A stretch of 64,000 nucleotides of DNA, taken from NCBI RefSeq assembly GCF_036088315.1, contig NZ_CP107996.1, forward strand, positions 5,761,001 to 5,825,000, written 5' to 3'. This DNA comes from Streptomyces sp. NBC_00344. GTDB lineage: Bacteria > Actinomycetota > Actinomycetes > Streptomycetales > Streptomycetaceae. The position numbers and the translations under genes were made by a program. The number at the start of each line of letters is the position of its first letter. The first letter of the stretch is position 1. Of this stretch, positions 42,581-51,096 are shown one piece after another. A model generated the notes under the pieces. It saw nothing but the letters and a program-made list of their open reading frames with translations, was not told the DNA's origin and ran no database searches.

Positions 42581-45197
42581 GCTCAATTTCGGCAACTGGG
42601 TCGAGGACATCGTCCACTGGCTCCAGAACCACGTCAGCTGGCTGTTCGACTTCATCAACAGCGTGCTGACGAACATGTACGACGGCGTCAACGCCGTTCT
42701 CAGCGGCGGCGAGCCGCTGCTGATGGCGGGCATTTTCACCGTTCTCGCCTTCTGGCTGCGTGGTCTGCTGCCGGGGGTGCTCACCTTCGCGGGATTCGCG
42801 CTGATCGACTCGCTCGCGCTCTGGGACGAGGCGATGGCCACGCTCTCGCTGGTGGTCGTCGCCGCGGTGATCACCATCGTGATCGCGGTGCCGCTGGGTA
42901 TCTGGGCCGCGCGCAATTCCAAGGTCGGCGCTACCGTCCGGCCGGTGCTCGACGTGATGCAGACGATGCCGGCCTTCGTCTATCTGATCCCGGGCGTCAT
43001 GTTCTTCGGCGTCGGGGTCACCCCGGGTGTGATCGCGACGATCGTCTTCGCCATGCCTCCGGGCGTACGGATGACGGAACTCGGCATCCGCCAGGTGGAC
43101 GCCGAGCTGGTCGAGGCCGCCGAGGCGTTCGGCACCAGCCCTCGGAGCATCCTGACCCGGGTGCAGCTGCCGCTCGCGCTGCCGACGATCATGGCCGGCA
43201 TCAACCAGGTCATCATGCTGGCGCTGTCCATGGTGGTCATCGGCGGTATGGCGGGTGCGGGCGGACTCGGCGAGAAGGTCTACGCCGCGATCACCCAGCT
43301 CCAGGTCGGTCTCGCCGCGGAGAGCGGTGTCGCCGTCGTCATCCTGGCCATCTACCTGGACCGGATGACCGGAGCGCTCAACCAGCGGGTCTCCCCGCTC
43401 GGCCGCAGGGCGGCCGCGAAGGCGATGGCCGTCGCTCGCGGATGGAGCCTGGCCCACTACCGGCCCGGTACCGCTGTGGCGACCGTTGGTGTCGTGGTGC
43501 TGGCGCTCGTCGCCGGCGGCATGAACATCGCCGGCTCCGGCGACAGCCAGGGGAGTTCCGCGGCCGGCACGAACGTCGGTCACGGCAAGAAGATCAACAT
43601 GGGGTACATCCCCTGGGACGAGGGCATCGCCTCCACCTTCCTGTGGAAGGAGCTCCTGGAGGAGCGCGGCTACACGACCGATGTCAAGCAGCTCGACGCC
43701 GGCCCGCTCTACTCCGGTGTGGCCCGCGGCGACGTCGACTTCCAGACGGACTCCTGGCTGCCGACGACGCACGCCGACTACTGGAACAAGTACAAGTCAC
43801 AGATGGACGACATGGGCCAGTGGTACGGGCCCACGTCCCTCGAGCTGACCGTGCCTTCCTACGTCAAGGGCGTGAAGTCGCTGGCGGATCTGAAGGGCAA
43901 GGGCAAGGAGTTCAACGGCAAGATCATCGGTATTGAGTCCAGTGCCGGTGAGATGGGCACGCTGAACAAGAAGGTCCTGAAGGCCTACGGTCTGCAGGGT
44001 GAGTACAAGGTCGTGTCGTCGAGTACGTCGTCGATGCTGGCTCAGCTGGACCGCTCCATCAAGAAGAAGGAGCCGGTCGTCGTGGTGCTGTGGTCGCCGC
44101 ACTGGGCGTACGGCAAGTACGACCTGACCAAGCTCAAGGACCCGAAGGGCGCCTGGGGCAAGACGGACTCGATCCACACCGTCGCGCACAAGGGCTTCGC
44201 CAAGAAGGACCCGACCGCTGCCAAGTGGCTCAAGGACTTCAAGCTCACAGAGATCCAGCTGACGAGCCTGGAGAACGCCGTACAGGCCGCGGGTGAGGGG
44301 CACGAGCAGGACGGCGTGAAGGCCTGGCTCAAGAAGAATCCGGGTCTCGTCAACAAGCTCGCCCCCGTCCCCGGCGGCGGTGCTCAGCAGGGCAAGGACG
44401 CGGGCAAGAGCGTCAACCTCGGTTACTTCCCGTGGGACGAGGCAATCGCCAGCACCTACCTCTGGGACAACATCCTCGAGGATCGCGGTTACAAGCCGAA
44501 CGTCAAGCAGCTCGACCCGGGCCCGCTGTACACCGCGCTGGCACAAGGCCAGATGGATGTGCAGTTCGACTCCTGGCTGCCGTCGACGCACAAGCAGTAC
44601 TGGGACAGATACAAGGACAACCTCTCCGATATCGGTTCCTGGTACGGGCCCACGTCCCTTGAACTGTCCGTGCCTTCCTACGTCAAGGGCGTGAAGTCGC
44701 TGGCGGATCTGAAGGGCAAGGGCAAGGAGTTCAACGGCAAGATCATCGGTATTGAGTCCAGTGCCGGTGAGATGGGCACGCTGAACAAGAAGGTCCTGAA
44801 GGCCTACGGTCTGCAGGGTGAGTACAAGGTCGTGTCGTCGAGTACGTCGTCGATGCTGGCTCAGCTGGACCGCTCCATCAAGAAGAAGGAGCCGGTCGTC
44901 GTGGTGCTGTGGTCGCCGCACTGGGCGTACGGCAAGTACGACCTGACCAAGCTCAAGGACCCGAAGGGCGCCTGGGGCAAGAGCGACTCGATCCACACCG
45001 TCGCCCGCAAGGACTTCGGCAAGGACCTTCCCGAGTTCAACGGCTGGCTGAAGAACTTCAAGCTCAGCGAGGACCAGCTGAACTCGCTCGAGGTCGCGAT
45101 CCAGAACGGCGGACCGGGCAACGAGAAGAAGTCGGCCCGCACCTGGCTGGACGCCCATCCGGAGATGGAGGCCAAGCTGGCGCCCGTCGCCGGCTGA
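42573..45197 (+). CDS. Glycine-betaine-type permease fused to two tandem substrate-binding domains
   Basis: An 874-residue fusion. Residues 1-310 are a ProW-like permease with the binding-protein-dependent signature ('ELVEAAEAFGTSPRSILTRVQLPLALPTIMAG'). One more helix (about 305-325) leads to an OpuAC-type substrate-binding domain (about 339-605), and a second copy follows (about 612-874), both beginning '(K)xxxGYxPWDEaIAST'. The repeat register is 273 residues. DNA at 43849-44163 and 44668-44982 is identical over 315 bp, although flanking parts differ, suggesting gene conversion or strong recent duplication. Single ProW-ProX fusions are known; two C-terminal binding domains per subunit would give four per dimer. 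Start GTG overlaps proV's stop. Confidence 0.93.
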   Translation: MPRLNFGNWVEDIVHWLQNHVSWLFDFINSVLTNMYDGVNAVLSGGEPLLMAGIFTVLAFWLRGLLPGVLTFAGFALIDSLALWDEAMATLSLVVVAAVITIVIAVPLGIWAARNSKVGATVRPVLDVMQTMPAFVYLIPGVMFFGVGVTPGVIATIVFAMPPGVRMTELGIRQVDAELVEAAEAFGTSPRSILTRVQLPLALPTIMAGINQVIMLALSMVVIGGMAGAGGLGEKVYAAITQLQVGLAAESGVAVVILAIYLDRMTGALNQRVSPLGRRAAAKAMAVARGWSLAHYRPGTAVATVGVVVLALVAGGMNIAGSGDSQGSSAAGTNVGHGKKINMGYIPWDEGIASTFLWKELLEERGYTTDVKQLDAGPLYSGVARGDVDFQTDSWLPTTHADYWNKYKSQMDDMGQWYGPTSLELTVPSYVKGVKSLADLKGKGKEFNGKIIGIESSAGEMGTLNKKVLKAYGLQGEYKVVSSSTSSMLAQLDRSIKKKEPVVVVLWSPHWAYGKYDLTKLKDPKGAWGKTDSIHTVAHKGFAKKDPTAAKWLKDFKLTEIQLTSLENAVQAAGEGHEQDGVKAWLKKNPGLVNKLAPVPGGGAQQGKDAGKSVNLGYFPWDEAIASTYLWDNILEDRGYKPNVKQLDPGPLYTALAQGQMDVQFDSWLPSTHKQYWDRYKDNLSDIGSWYGPTSLELSVPSYVKGVKSLADLKGKGKEFNGKIIGIESSAGEMGTLNKKVLKAYGLQGEYKVVSSSTSSMLAQLDRSIKKKEPVVVVLWSPHWAYGKYDLTKLKDPKGAWGKSDSIHTVARKDFGKDLPEFNGWLKNFKLSEDQLNSLEVAIQNGGPGNEKKSARTWLDAHPEMEAKLAPVAG
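43821..45024 (+). repeat. Direct repeat within the fused permease gene, 315 bp perfectly identical
   Basis: Copy 1 at 43821-44205 and copy 2 at 44640-45024, offset 819 bp. The core 43849-44163 and 44668-44982 matches base for base, third codon positions included. Outside this block, the two binding domains have diverged clearly. Confidence 0.9.
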
Positions 45198-45218
45198 CCC
45201 GGTAGTACTCCGCACTCC

Positions 45219-45262
45219 CGCAAGGGGTGGACAGCGCCCGAGGGCGTCGTCCACCCCTTGCG
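45219..45262 (+). terminator. Intrinsic terminator after the betaine-type importer operon
   Basis: A perfect 14-bp outer stem (cgcaaggggtggac at 45219-45232 with 45249-45262), and an inner GC-rich stem. It lies 22 bp after the stop codon. Confidence 0.8.
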
Positions 45263-45378
45263 TCGTGTCGTGATGTCCCACTCGGGTGTGACAGGAGAGC
45301 CCAGCTGTGGGCGGAAGCTGCGTAAGGTGCTTGCAGCACGTGCAACGGGCGACACGGCTAGGGGAGGGCAACCGCGAG

Positions 45379-45954
45379 ATGGACACCGACGAGAAGGAAC
45401 CGCTCCGGGTGGGCGCGGCAGTCCGCAGGCGCCGGCGCACCCTCGGTCTCACCCTGGCCAAGGTCTCCGCACGCAGCGGTCTTTCGGTGCCGTTCCTCAG
45501 CCAGATCGAGAACGAGCGCGCCCGCCCGAGCGTCCGTTCCCTCCAGCGGGTGGCCGACGCACTGGAGACCACGGCGGTGGAACTGCTCGCCGCCTCGGAT
45601 GCCGCGCGCACGGTGGATGTCGTACGGGCGGCGACCGCCCCCGGCAGCCCACCGCAGTCCGAGCCGCAGACCCGGCCGCTGGTCGCGGGACACCATCAGC
45701 TCCGTGCCACCGAGTTCACCGGTGAACAGGAGACCGGTTGCGAGTTCAAGCACCGCAACGACGAGCTGATGTACGTCGCCGACGGCGCGGCCGAAGTGGA
45801 GGCCGAGGGCCGGGTGTACCGGCTGGAACGCGGTGATTCGATGTTCCTCTCCGGTGGCGTGCGCCACCGCTGGCGGGCCACCGGAACCGACACCCGCATC
45901 GTCGTAGTGGGGGTCGCCGACCATGTCGACGCGACCGCGGAGCAGCGGCGCTGA
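45379..45954 (+). CDS. XRE-family regulator with cupin domain (PuuR-like)
   Basis: A 191-residue regulator: an N-terminal helix-turn-helix ('VGAAVRRRRRTLGLTLAKVSARSGLSVPFLSQIENERARPS', residues about 10-65) and a C-terminal cupin_2 barrel (about 110-185; 'GCEFKHRNDELMYVADGAAEVEAEG', 'DSMFLSGGVRHRWRATG'). The architecture is that of E. coli PuuR, the putrescine-utilisation repressor. The gene lies upstream of hydrolase, GlnA4-like, aldehyde dehydrogenase and SDR genes, so it may sense the same amine. ATG has GGGGAGGG upstream. Confidence 0.88.
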   Translation: MDTDEKEPLRVGAAVRRRRRTLGLTLAKVSARSGLSVPFLSQIENERARPSVRSLQRVADALETTAVELLAASDAARTVDVVRAATAPGSPPQSEPQTRPLVAGHHQLRATEFTGEQETGCEFKHRNDELMYVADGAAEVEAEGRVYRLERGDSMFLSGGVRHRWRATGTDTRIVVVGVADHVDATAEQRR

Positions 45955-45961
45955 GCCGGCC

Positions 45962-46666
45962 GTGATGCGCGTCGTCTCCCTGGTGCCCTCGCTCACCGAG
46001 GCGGTCGCCGTCAGCGCTCCCGGGGTGCTGGCCGCGGCCACCGACTGGTGCGTCCGTCCGGCCGGGCTGGACGTCGTACGGATCGGGGGCACCAAGAATC
46101 CCGATGTGCCGGCGATCGCCGGGCTGCGACCCGACCTGGTCATCGCCAACGAGGAGGAGAACCGGCCGGCCGACCTCGAGGCGCTGAGAGCCGCGGGGCT
46201 GAGCGTGCTGGTGACCGAAGTGCGCGGTCTTTCCCAGGCGTTCAGCGAACTGGAAAGGGTGCTCGCCGCCTGTGGGGCCGGCCGGCCCCGCTGGCTCGAC
46301 GAGGCGGAACAGGCCTGGGCGCGAGTCGTCCCGGGCCGGGAACGCACAGCCATCGTGCCGATCTGGCGCAGGCCCTGGATGGTGCTGGGCCGGGACACCT
46401 TCGCAGGGGATCTGCTGAGCAGGCTCGGCGTACGCAATCCGTACGCGGAGCACCCCGAGCGCTATCCGAGGATTCCGCTCGGCGAGCTGACCGCGGCGGG
46501 TGCGGACATGGTCGTCCTGCCCGATGAGCCGTACCGGTTCACCGCCGACGACGGGCCCGAGGCTTTTCCGGGGCTTCCCGCCGCGCTCGTCAGCGGACGG
46601 TATCTGACCTGGTACGGGCCGTCGCTGTGCCGCGCTCCGCAGGCGCTGCGGGCCGCTCTCGGCTGA
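45962..46666 (+). CDS. Helical-backbone metal receptor domain protein (BtuF-like, cytosolic)
   Basis: A 234-residue protein of the BtuF/periplasmic-binding-protein-like helical backbone family, but without signal peptide or lipobox, so probably cytosolic. It has 'RVVSLVPSLTEAVAV' at the start, 'IGGTKNPDVPAIAGLRPDLVIANEEENRPADLEAL' and 'LGRDTFAGDLLSRLG', all typical of the family. It may bind corrinoid or another metal chelate; this cannot be confirmed. The start GTG 45962 or ATG 45965 follows the cupin regulator by 7 bp; an ATG at 45923 would overlap it. Confidence 0.8.
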   Translation: MMRVVSLVPSLTEAVAVSAPGVLAAATDWCVRPAGLDVVRIGGTKNPDVPAIAGLRPDLVIANEEENRPADLEALRAAGLSVLVTEVRGLSQAFSELERVLAACGAGRPRWLDEAEQAWARVVPGRERTAIVPIWRRPWMVLGRDTFAGDLLSRLGVRNPYAEHPERYPRIPLGELTAAGADMVVLPDEPYRFTADDGPEAFPGLPAALVSGRYLTWYGPSLCRAPQALRAALG

Positions 46667-46708
46667 CGGCGCGGGGCACGGAACGGACGCCGCCCGTGCC
46701 CGGCCGGC

Positions 46709-47395
46709 TCAGGAGGCGGCCCGGACCAGTGCAGCCATGACCCGAGTATCCCTGCCCGCCTCCGGATGCCACTGCACCCCCAGCGCCCAGTGCCTGCCAG
46801 GCACCTCGATCGCCTCGATGGTGCCATCGGCCGAACGGGCCGAGACCACCAGTCCGCGTCCCAGCCGTTCCACCGACTGGTGGTGGTAGGCCGGCACATC
46901 CGTCTCCTCCGGCGCGATCGACGCGTACAGGGTGTCCGGCACCGGCTTCACCGGATGACTCCCGAAGACGCCGGCGGCCCCCGTGTGGCCGTCCAGATGC
47001 TGCACCAGCGTCCCGCCGAGCGCGACATTGAGCAGCTGCATCCCCCGGCAGATACCGAGCAGTGGTGTCCCCGCCGCCAACGCGGCCTCGATCAGGGCCA
47101 GTTCCCAGGCGTCCCGCTCCCGGGCCGGCGGACCGCACCGCTGATCCCGCTCGGCTCCGTACCGCACCGGCTCCACATCGGGCCCTCCCGCGATCACCAG
47201 GCCGTCGAGCCGGGCCACCAGCTCCGCCGCCACGCCCGGCACATCGGGCGGAAGCATCGCGGAGAGTCCGCCGGCCGCCCGCACCAGCTGCGGGTAGCCG
47301 GCCGGGAGCAGGGCGGCGGGCAGATCCCAGACGCCCCAGCGCGCGGAGGCTTCCAGATAGGTACTCAGCCCGATCAGCGGACGGCGGTGCGACAC
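46709..47395 (-). CDS. Gamma-glutamyl-amine hydrolase, class I glutamine amidotransferase-like (PuuD type)
   Basis: A 228-residue peptidase of the C26 family. The nucleophile elbow is 'GICRGMQLLNVALGG' (Cys), with the His-x-Glu pair in 'GVQWHPEAG'. Relatives such as PuuD cleave gamma-glutamyl-GABA, freeing glutamate at the end of a gamma-glutamylated amine pathway. The gene is divergent from the GlnA4-like ligase that would make such compounds. Start GTG 47395 is chosen for AGGAG five bases upstream. The precise substrate is unproven. Confidence 0.9.
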   Translation of the reverse strand: MSHRRPLIGLSTYLEASARWGVWDLPAALLPAGYPQLVRAAGGLSAMLPPDVPGVAAELVARLDGLVIAGGPDVEPVRYGAERDQRCGPPARERDAWELALIEAALAAGTPLLGICRGMQLLNVALGGTLVQHLDGHTGAAGVFGSHPVKPVPDTLYASIAPEETDVPAYHHQSVERLGRGLVVSARSADGTIEAIEVPGRHWALGVQWHPEAGRDTRVMAALVRAAS

Positions 47396-47503
47396 GGGCA
47401 CTCCTGGAAGACGCGGCACGCGGAATCAACGCACCGTATCCAAACCGGCCGTCCAGAGCCTACGTTTGGATCATCTTCAGGCCCGTGAGGAGAGGATCCG
47501 CCC

Positions 47504-48868
47504 GTGCCAGTCCGTACACCCGCGCTCGCCGTGGAGGAATTGCGCATACTCGTCGAGAGCGGTGAGATCGACACCGTGGTCCTGGCCTTCCCCGATATGC
47601 AGGGCAGACTCCAGGGCAAGCGGTTCGCCGCGTCCTTCTTCCTCGACGAGGTACTCGAACACGGCACGGAGGGCTGCAACTACCTCCTCGCCGTCGACAC
47701 CGAGATGAACACCGTCGACGGCTACGCGACGGCCTCCTGGGACCGGGGCTACGGCGACTTCGCCATGCACCCGGACCTGACCACGCTCCGCCGCATTCCG
47801 TGGCACGAGGGAACCGCGCTGCTCATCGCCGACCTCGCCGCGCAGGACGGCTCGCCCGTCGCCGCCGCGCCACGCCAGATCCTCCGCCGCCAGCTGGACC
47901 GACTGGCCTCGCACGGCCTCACCGCCCATGTCGGCACCGAGCTCGAATTCATCGTGTTCAAGGACACCTACGAGCAGGCGTGGGACCGCGACTACCGGGA
48001 TCTGACCCCGGCCAACCAGTACAACATCGACTACTCGGTCCTTGGCACCGGCCGGGTCGAGCCGCTGCTGCGCCGCATCCGCAACGAGATGGCGGCGGCC
48101 GGGCTGACCGTCGAGTCGGCGAAGGGCGAATGCAATCCGGGCCAGCACGAGATCGTCTTCCGTTACGACGAGGCGCTGACCACCTGCGACCAGCACGCGA
48201 TCTACAAGACCGGCGCCAAGGAGATCGCCTCCCAGGAGGGCATGTCGCTCACCTTCATGGCGAAGTACAACGAGCGCGAGGGCAACTCCTGCCACATCCA
48301 CCTCTCGCTCCGCGACGAGCACGGGCGCAGCGCCATGACCGGCGCCGAGGCCGGGGGCATGTCCCCGGTCATGCGCTTTTTCCTGGCCGGCCAGCTCGCC
48401 GCGCTCCGCGACTTCTCACTGCTCTACGCACCCAACATCAATTCCTACAAACGTTTCCGGCGCGGATCGTTCGCGCCCACCGCGGTGGCCTGGGGCCACG
48501 ACAACCGCACCTGCTCGCTCAGGGTCGTCGGGCACGGCCCCTCGCTGCGCTTCGAGAACCGGCTGCCGGGCGGCGACGTCAATCCCTACCTCGCGGTGGC
48601 GGGACTGATCGCCGCCGGGCTGTACGGCATCGAGCACCGGCTTGAACTCCCCGAGCCGTGCGAGGGCAACGCCTACGAAGCCGACTACGCGCAGGTGCCC
48701 GGCACCCTGTCCGAGGCCGCGGGCCTCTGGGCGGACAGCGAGGTCGCCAGGGAGGCATTCGGAGACGAGGTCGTGGCGCACTACCGCAACATGGCGCGCG
48801 TCGAGACCGAGGCCTTCGACGCGGCAGTGACCGACTGGGAGCTGCGCCGAGCCTTCGAGCGTCTGTGA
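47504..48868 (+). CDS. glnA4: Gamma-glutamyl-amine synthetase, glutamine synthetase-like (GlnA4 type)
   Basis: A 454-residue member of the type I glutamine synthetase superfamily that ligates glutamate to an amine other than ammonia. Catalytic region motifs: 'GTELEFIVF', 'AKGECNPGQHEIVFRYDEALTTCDQ', 'NSCHIHLSL', 'NSYKRFRRGSFAPTAVAWGHDNRTCSLRV' and 'RFENRLPGGDVNPYLAVAG'. The adenylylation-site loop of true GlnA is not evident. Its position between the proteasome and infC blocks matches S. coelicolor GlnA4 (SCO1613), a gamma-glutamyl-ethanolamide synthetase; ethanolamine is the likely substrate, polyamines the alternative. GTG start. It forms an operon with aldehyde dehydrogenase and SDR genes. 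Confidence 0.9.
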   Translation: MPVRTPALAVEELRILVESGEIDTVVLAFPDMQGRLQGKRFAASFFLDEVLEHGTEGCNYLLAVDTEMNTVDGYATASWDRGYGDFAMHPDLTTLRRIPWHEGTALLIADLAAQDGSPVAAAPRQILRRQLDRLASHGLTAHVGTELEFIVFKDTYEQAWDRDYRDLTPANQYNIDYSVLGTGRVEPLLRRIRNEMAAAGLTVESAKGECNPGQHEIVFRYDEALTTCDQHAIYKTGAKEIASQEGMSLTFMAKYNEREGNSCHIHLSLRDEHGRSAMTGAEAGGMSPVMRFFLAGQLAALRDFSLLYAPNINSYKRFRRGSFAPTAVAWGHDNRTCSLRVVGHGPSLRFENRLPGGDVNPYLAVAGLIAAGLYGIEHRLELPEPCEGNAYEADYAQVPGTLSEAAGLWADSEVAREAFGDEVVAHYRNMARVETEAFDAAVTDWELRRAFERL

Positions 48869-48876
48869 GGACCGCC

Positions 48877-50238
48877 GTGCACGAGCATTCCGTACTCAAT
48901 CCGGCGACCGAAGAAGTCATCGGCACGGTCCGGGCCACCACGGCCGCCGAGGTCGCGGCAGCGGTGGCCGCCGCGGCCCGCGCCCAGCGCGGCTGGGCGG
49001 CAGCCGCACCCGCGGACCGGGCGCGGCTGCTGCGGCGGTTCGCCACTGTCGTCGATGAACACCGCGAGGAACTCGCCCGCATCGAAGTGCGCGAGGCCGG
49101 GCACACCCTCGGCAACGCCCGCTGGGAGGCGGCCAACGTCCGCGATCTGCTGGAGTACGCGGCAGGTGGGACCGAACGCTTGATGGGCCGCCAGATTCCG
49201 GTCGCGGGTGGTATCGACCTCACCATCCTCGAACCGCTCGGAGTCGTCGGGGTGATCGCCCCGTGGAACTTTCCGATGCCCATCGCGGCCTGGGGCACCG
49301 CGCCCGCGCTCGCGGCGGGCAACGCGGTCGTCCTCAAGCCCGCCGAGACCACTCCGCTCAGCGCACTGCGGCTCGCCGAACTCGCCCTGGAGGCAGGTCT
49401 TCCCGAACATCTCTTCCAGGTGCTTCCCGGCGCCGGGGACACCGCGGGCAGCGCACTGGTCACGCACCCGGGCGTGGCGAAGATCGTCTTCACCGGCTCC
49501 ACCCGGATCGGCAAGCAGATCATGGCCAGGTGCGCGGAACTGACGAAGCCGCTGACCCTCGAACTCGGCGGCAAGAGCCCCAACATCGTGTTCGCCGACT
49601 CCGACCTGGACGCCGCGGCGGCCGCGGCACCGATGTCCTTCCTGGACAACGCGGGCCAGGACTGCTGCGCGCGCACCCGGATCCTGGTCCAGCGCTCCGT
49701 GTACGAGCGCTTCCTGGAACTGCTGGTCCCCGGTATCGAGTCCGTGGTGGTCGGTGACCCGTCGGACGAGAAGACGGAGATGGGACCTCTGATCTCCGAG
49801 TCACAGCTGGCACGCGTACGCTCCTACGTTCCGGCGGGCGCCGCCGCGATCCGCGGCACCGCACCCGCGGGGCCCGGGTTCTGGTTCCCGCCGACCGTGC
49901 TGACCGCCGAGTCACCGGGGTCCCCGGCCGCCACCGAGGAGATCTTCGGGCCGGTCGCGGTGGTCCTGCCCTTCGAGGACGAGGCCGAAGCGGTCTCTCT
50001 GGCCAATGCCACCGAGTACGGACTGTCCGGTTCCATCTGGACCCGTGACGTGGGCCGGGCACTGCGGGTCTCCCAGGCCGTGAGGGCCGGAAACCTCTCG
50101 GTCAACTCACACAGCAGTGTGCGCTACTCCACCCCGTTCGGCGGCTACAAGCAGTCCGGCCTGGGGCGTGAGCTGGGCCCCGACTCGCTCGCCGCGTTCA
50201 CCGAGACCAAGAACGTCTTCATCAGTACGGAGGCCTGA
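48877..50238 (+). CDS. NAD(P)-dependent aldehyde dehydrogenase
   Basis: A 453-residue aldehyde dehydrogenase. Family motifs: 'PWNFPMPIAAWGTAPALAAGNAVVLKPAETTPL', 'FTGSTRIGKQI', general-base Glu in 'LELGGKSPNIVFADSDLD', nucleophile Cys in 'NAGQDCCARTRI', and 'EEIFGPVAVVLPFEDEAEAV'. It follows the GlnA4-like gene by 8 bp and probably oxidises the gamma-glutamyl amino-aldehyde produced after the amine is glutamylated and dehydrogenated, as PuuC does. GTG 48877 has GAGG upstream; GTG 48865, which overlaps the previous stop, is an alternative. Confidence 0.93.
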   Translation: MHEHSVLNPATEEVIGTVRATTAAEVAAAVAAAARAQRGWAAAAPADRARLLRRFATVVDEHREELARIEVREAGHTLGNARWEAANVRDLLEYAAGGTERLMGRQIPVAGGIDLTILEPLGVVGVIAPWNFPMPIAAWGTAPALAAGNAVVLKPAETTPLSALRLAELALEAGLPEHLFQVLPGAGDTAGSALVTHPGVAKIVFTGSTRIGKQIMARCAELTKPLTLELGGKSPNIVFADSDLDAAAAAAPMSFLDNAGQDCCARTRILVQRSVYERFLELLVPGIESVVVGDPSDEKTEMGPLISESQLARVRSYVPAGAAAIRGTAPAGPGFWFPPTVLTAESPGSPAATEEIFGPVAVVLPFEDEAEAVSLANATEYGLSGSIWTRDVGRALRVSQAVRAGNLSVNSHSSVRYSTPFGGYKQSGLGRELGPDSLAAFTETKNVFISTEA

Positions 50239-50244
50239 GCACAC

Positions 50245-51033
50245 ATGACCGAAGAAACCTCAGTCTGCCGCCGCCTCGTCGGCCGCACCGCCGTCATCAC
50301 CGGTGCGGGGAGCGGTATCGGCCTCGCCGCCGCCCGCCGTCTCGCCTCCGAAGGCGCGCACGTCGTCTGCGGCGACATCGACGAACGGGCGGGGAAAGCG
50401 GCCGCGGACGCGGTGCGCGGCACTTTCGTACGGGTCGACGTCACCGACGCGGATCAGGTCGAAGCCCTCTTCGGCACTGCCCACGAGACCTACGGTTCGG
50501 TGGACATCGCCTTCAACAACGCGGGCATCTCGCCCCCGGACGACGACTCGATCCTCACCACAGGCATCGATGCATGGCGGCGCGTCCAGGACGTCAACCT
50601 CACGTCCGTCTATCTCTGCTGCAAGGCCGCCATCCCCTACATGCAGCGCCAGGGCCGCGGTTCGATCATCAACACCGCGTCCTTCGTGGCCGTCATGGGC
50701 GCGGCGACCAGCCAGATCTCGTACACCGCGTCCAAGGGCGGAGTACTCGCGATGTCCCGGGAACTCGGTGTGCAGTTCGCCCGCCAGGGCATCAGGGTCA
50801 ACGCCCTCTGCCCAGGACCGGTCAACACACCGCTCCTGCGGGAGCTGTTCGCCAGCGACCCCGAGCGGGCGGCGCGGCGGCTGGTCCACATCCCGGTCGG
50901 CCGTTTCGCCGAGGCGGACGAGATCGCCGCCGCGGTGGCCTTCCTGGCCAGTGACGACTCCTCCTTCGTCAACGCCACGGACTTCCTGGTGGACGGAGGG
51001 ATCTCCGGGGCCTATGTGACGCCGCTTTCGTAG
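50245..51033 (+). CDS. Short-chain dehydrogenase/reductase
   Basis: A 262-residue NAD(P)-dependent SDR, glucose-dehydrogenase-like. Cofactor motif 'TGAGSGIGLAAARRL' (about 19-33), 'DVTDADQVEALF', 'FNNAGISPP', catalytic Ser in 'INTASFVAVMG' and Tyr-x3-Lys in 'SYTASKGG', C-terminal 'DFLVDGGISGAY'. It starts 6 bp after the aldehyde dehydrogenase stop, so it belongs to the same operon. It could oxidise a gamma-glutamylated amino-alcohol (as expected for glutamyl-ethanolamide) to the aldehyde, which the previous enzyme would take further; this is inference from order. A hairpin follows. Confidence 0.92.
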   Translation: MTEETSVCRRLVGRTAVITGAGSGIGLAAARRLASEGAHVVCGDIDERAGKAAADAVRGTFVRVDVTDADQVEALFGTAHETYGSVDIAFNNAGISPPDDDSILTTGIDAWRRVQDVNLTSVYLCCKAAIPYMQRQGRGSIINTASFVAVMGAATSQISYTASKGGVLAMSRELGVQFARQGIRVNALCPGPVNTPLLRELFASDPERAARRLVHIPVGRFAEADEIAAAVAFLASDDSSFVNATDFLVDGGISGAYVTPLS

Positions 51034-51049
51034 CCGGACCGATGTGCCG

Positions 51050-51079
51050 CGGGCCCCCGGGGCAGGCCCCGGGGGCCCG
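51050..51079 (+). terminator. Hairpin after the GlnA4-ALDH-SDR operon
   Basis: A perfect 13-bp stem (cgggcccccgggg at 51050-51062 with 51067-51079), CAGG loop, no U-run. The -10 box of the next gene starts 6 bp later. Confidence 0.7.
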
Positions 51080-51096
51080 AACCCTAGAGTGGCGCC

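Noticed and set aside
43821..45024. Insertion-sequence ends or a mobile element as source of the 315-bp repeat
   Set aside because: The repeat is in frame, codes for the binding domain and lacks inverted ends or a transposase.
43797..45611. A 604-codon minus-strand frame with an internal repeat opposite the betaine-type fusion
   Set aside because: Its repeat merely mirrors the repeat of the real gene; no signal or domain was seen.
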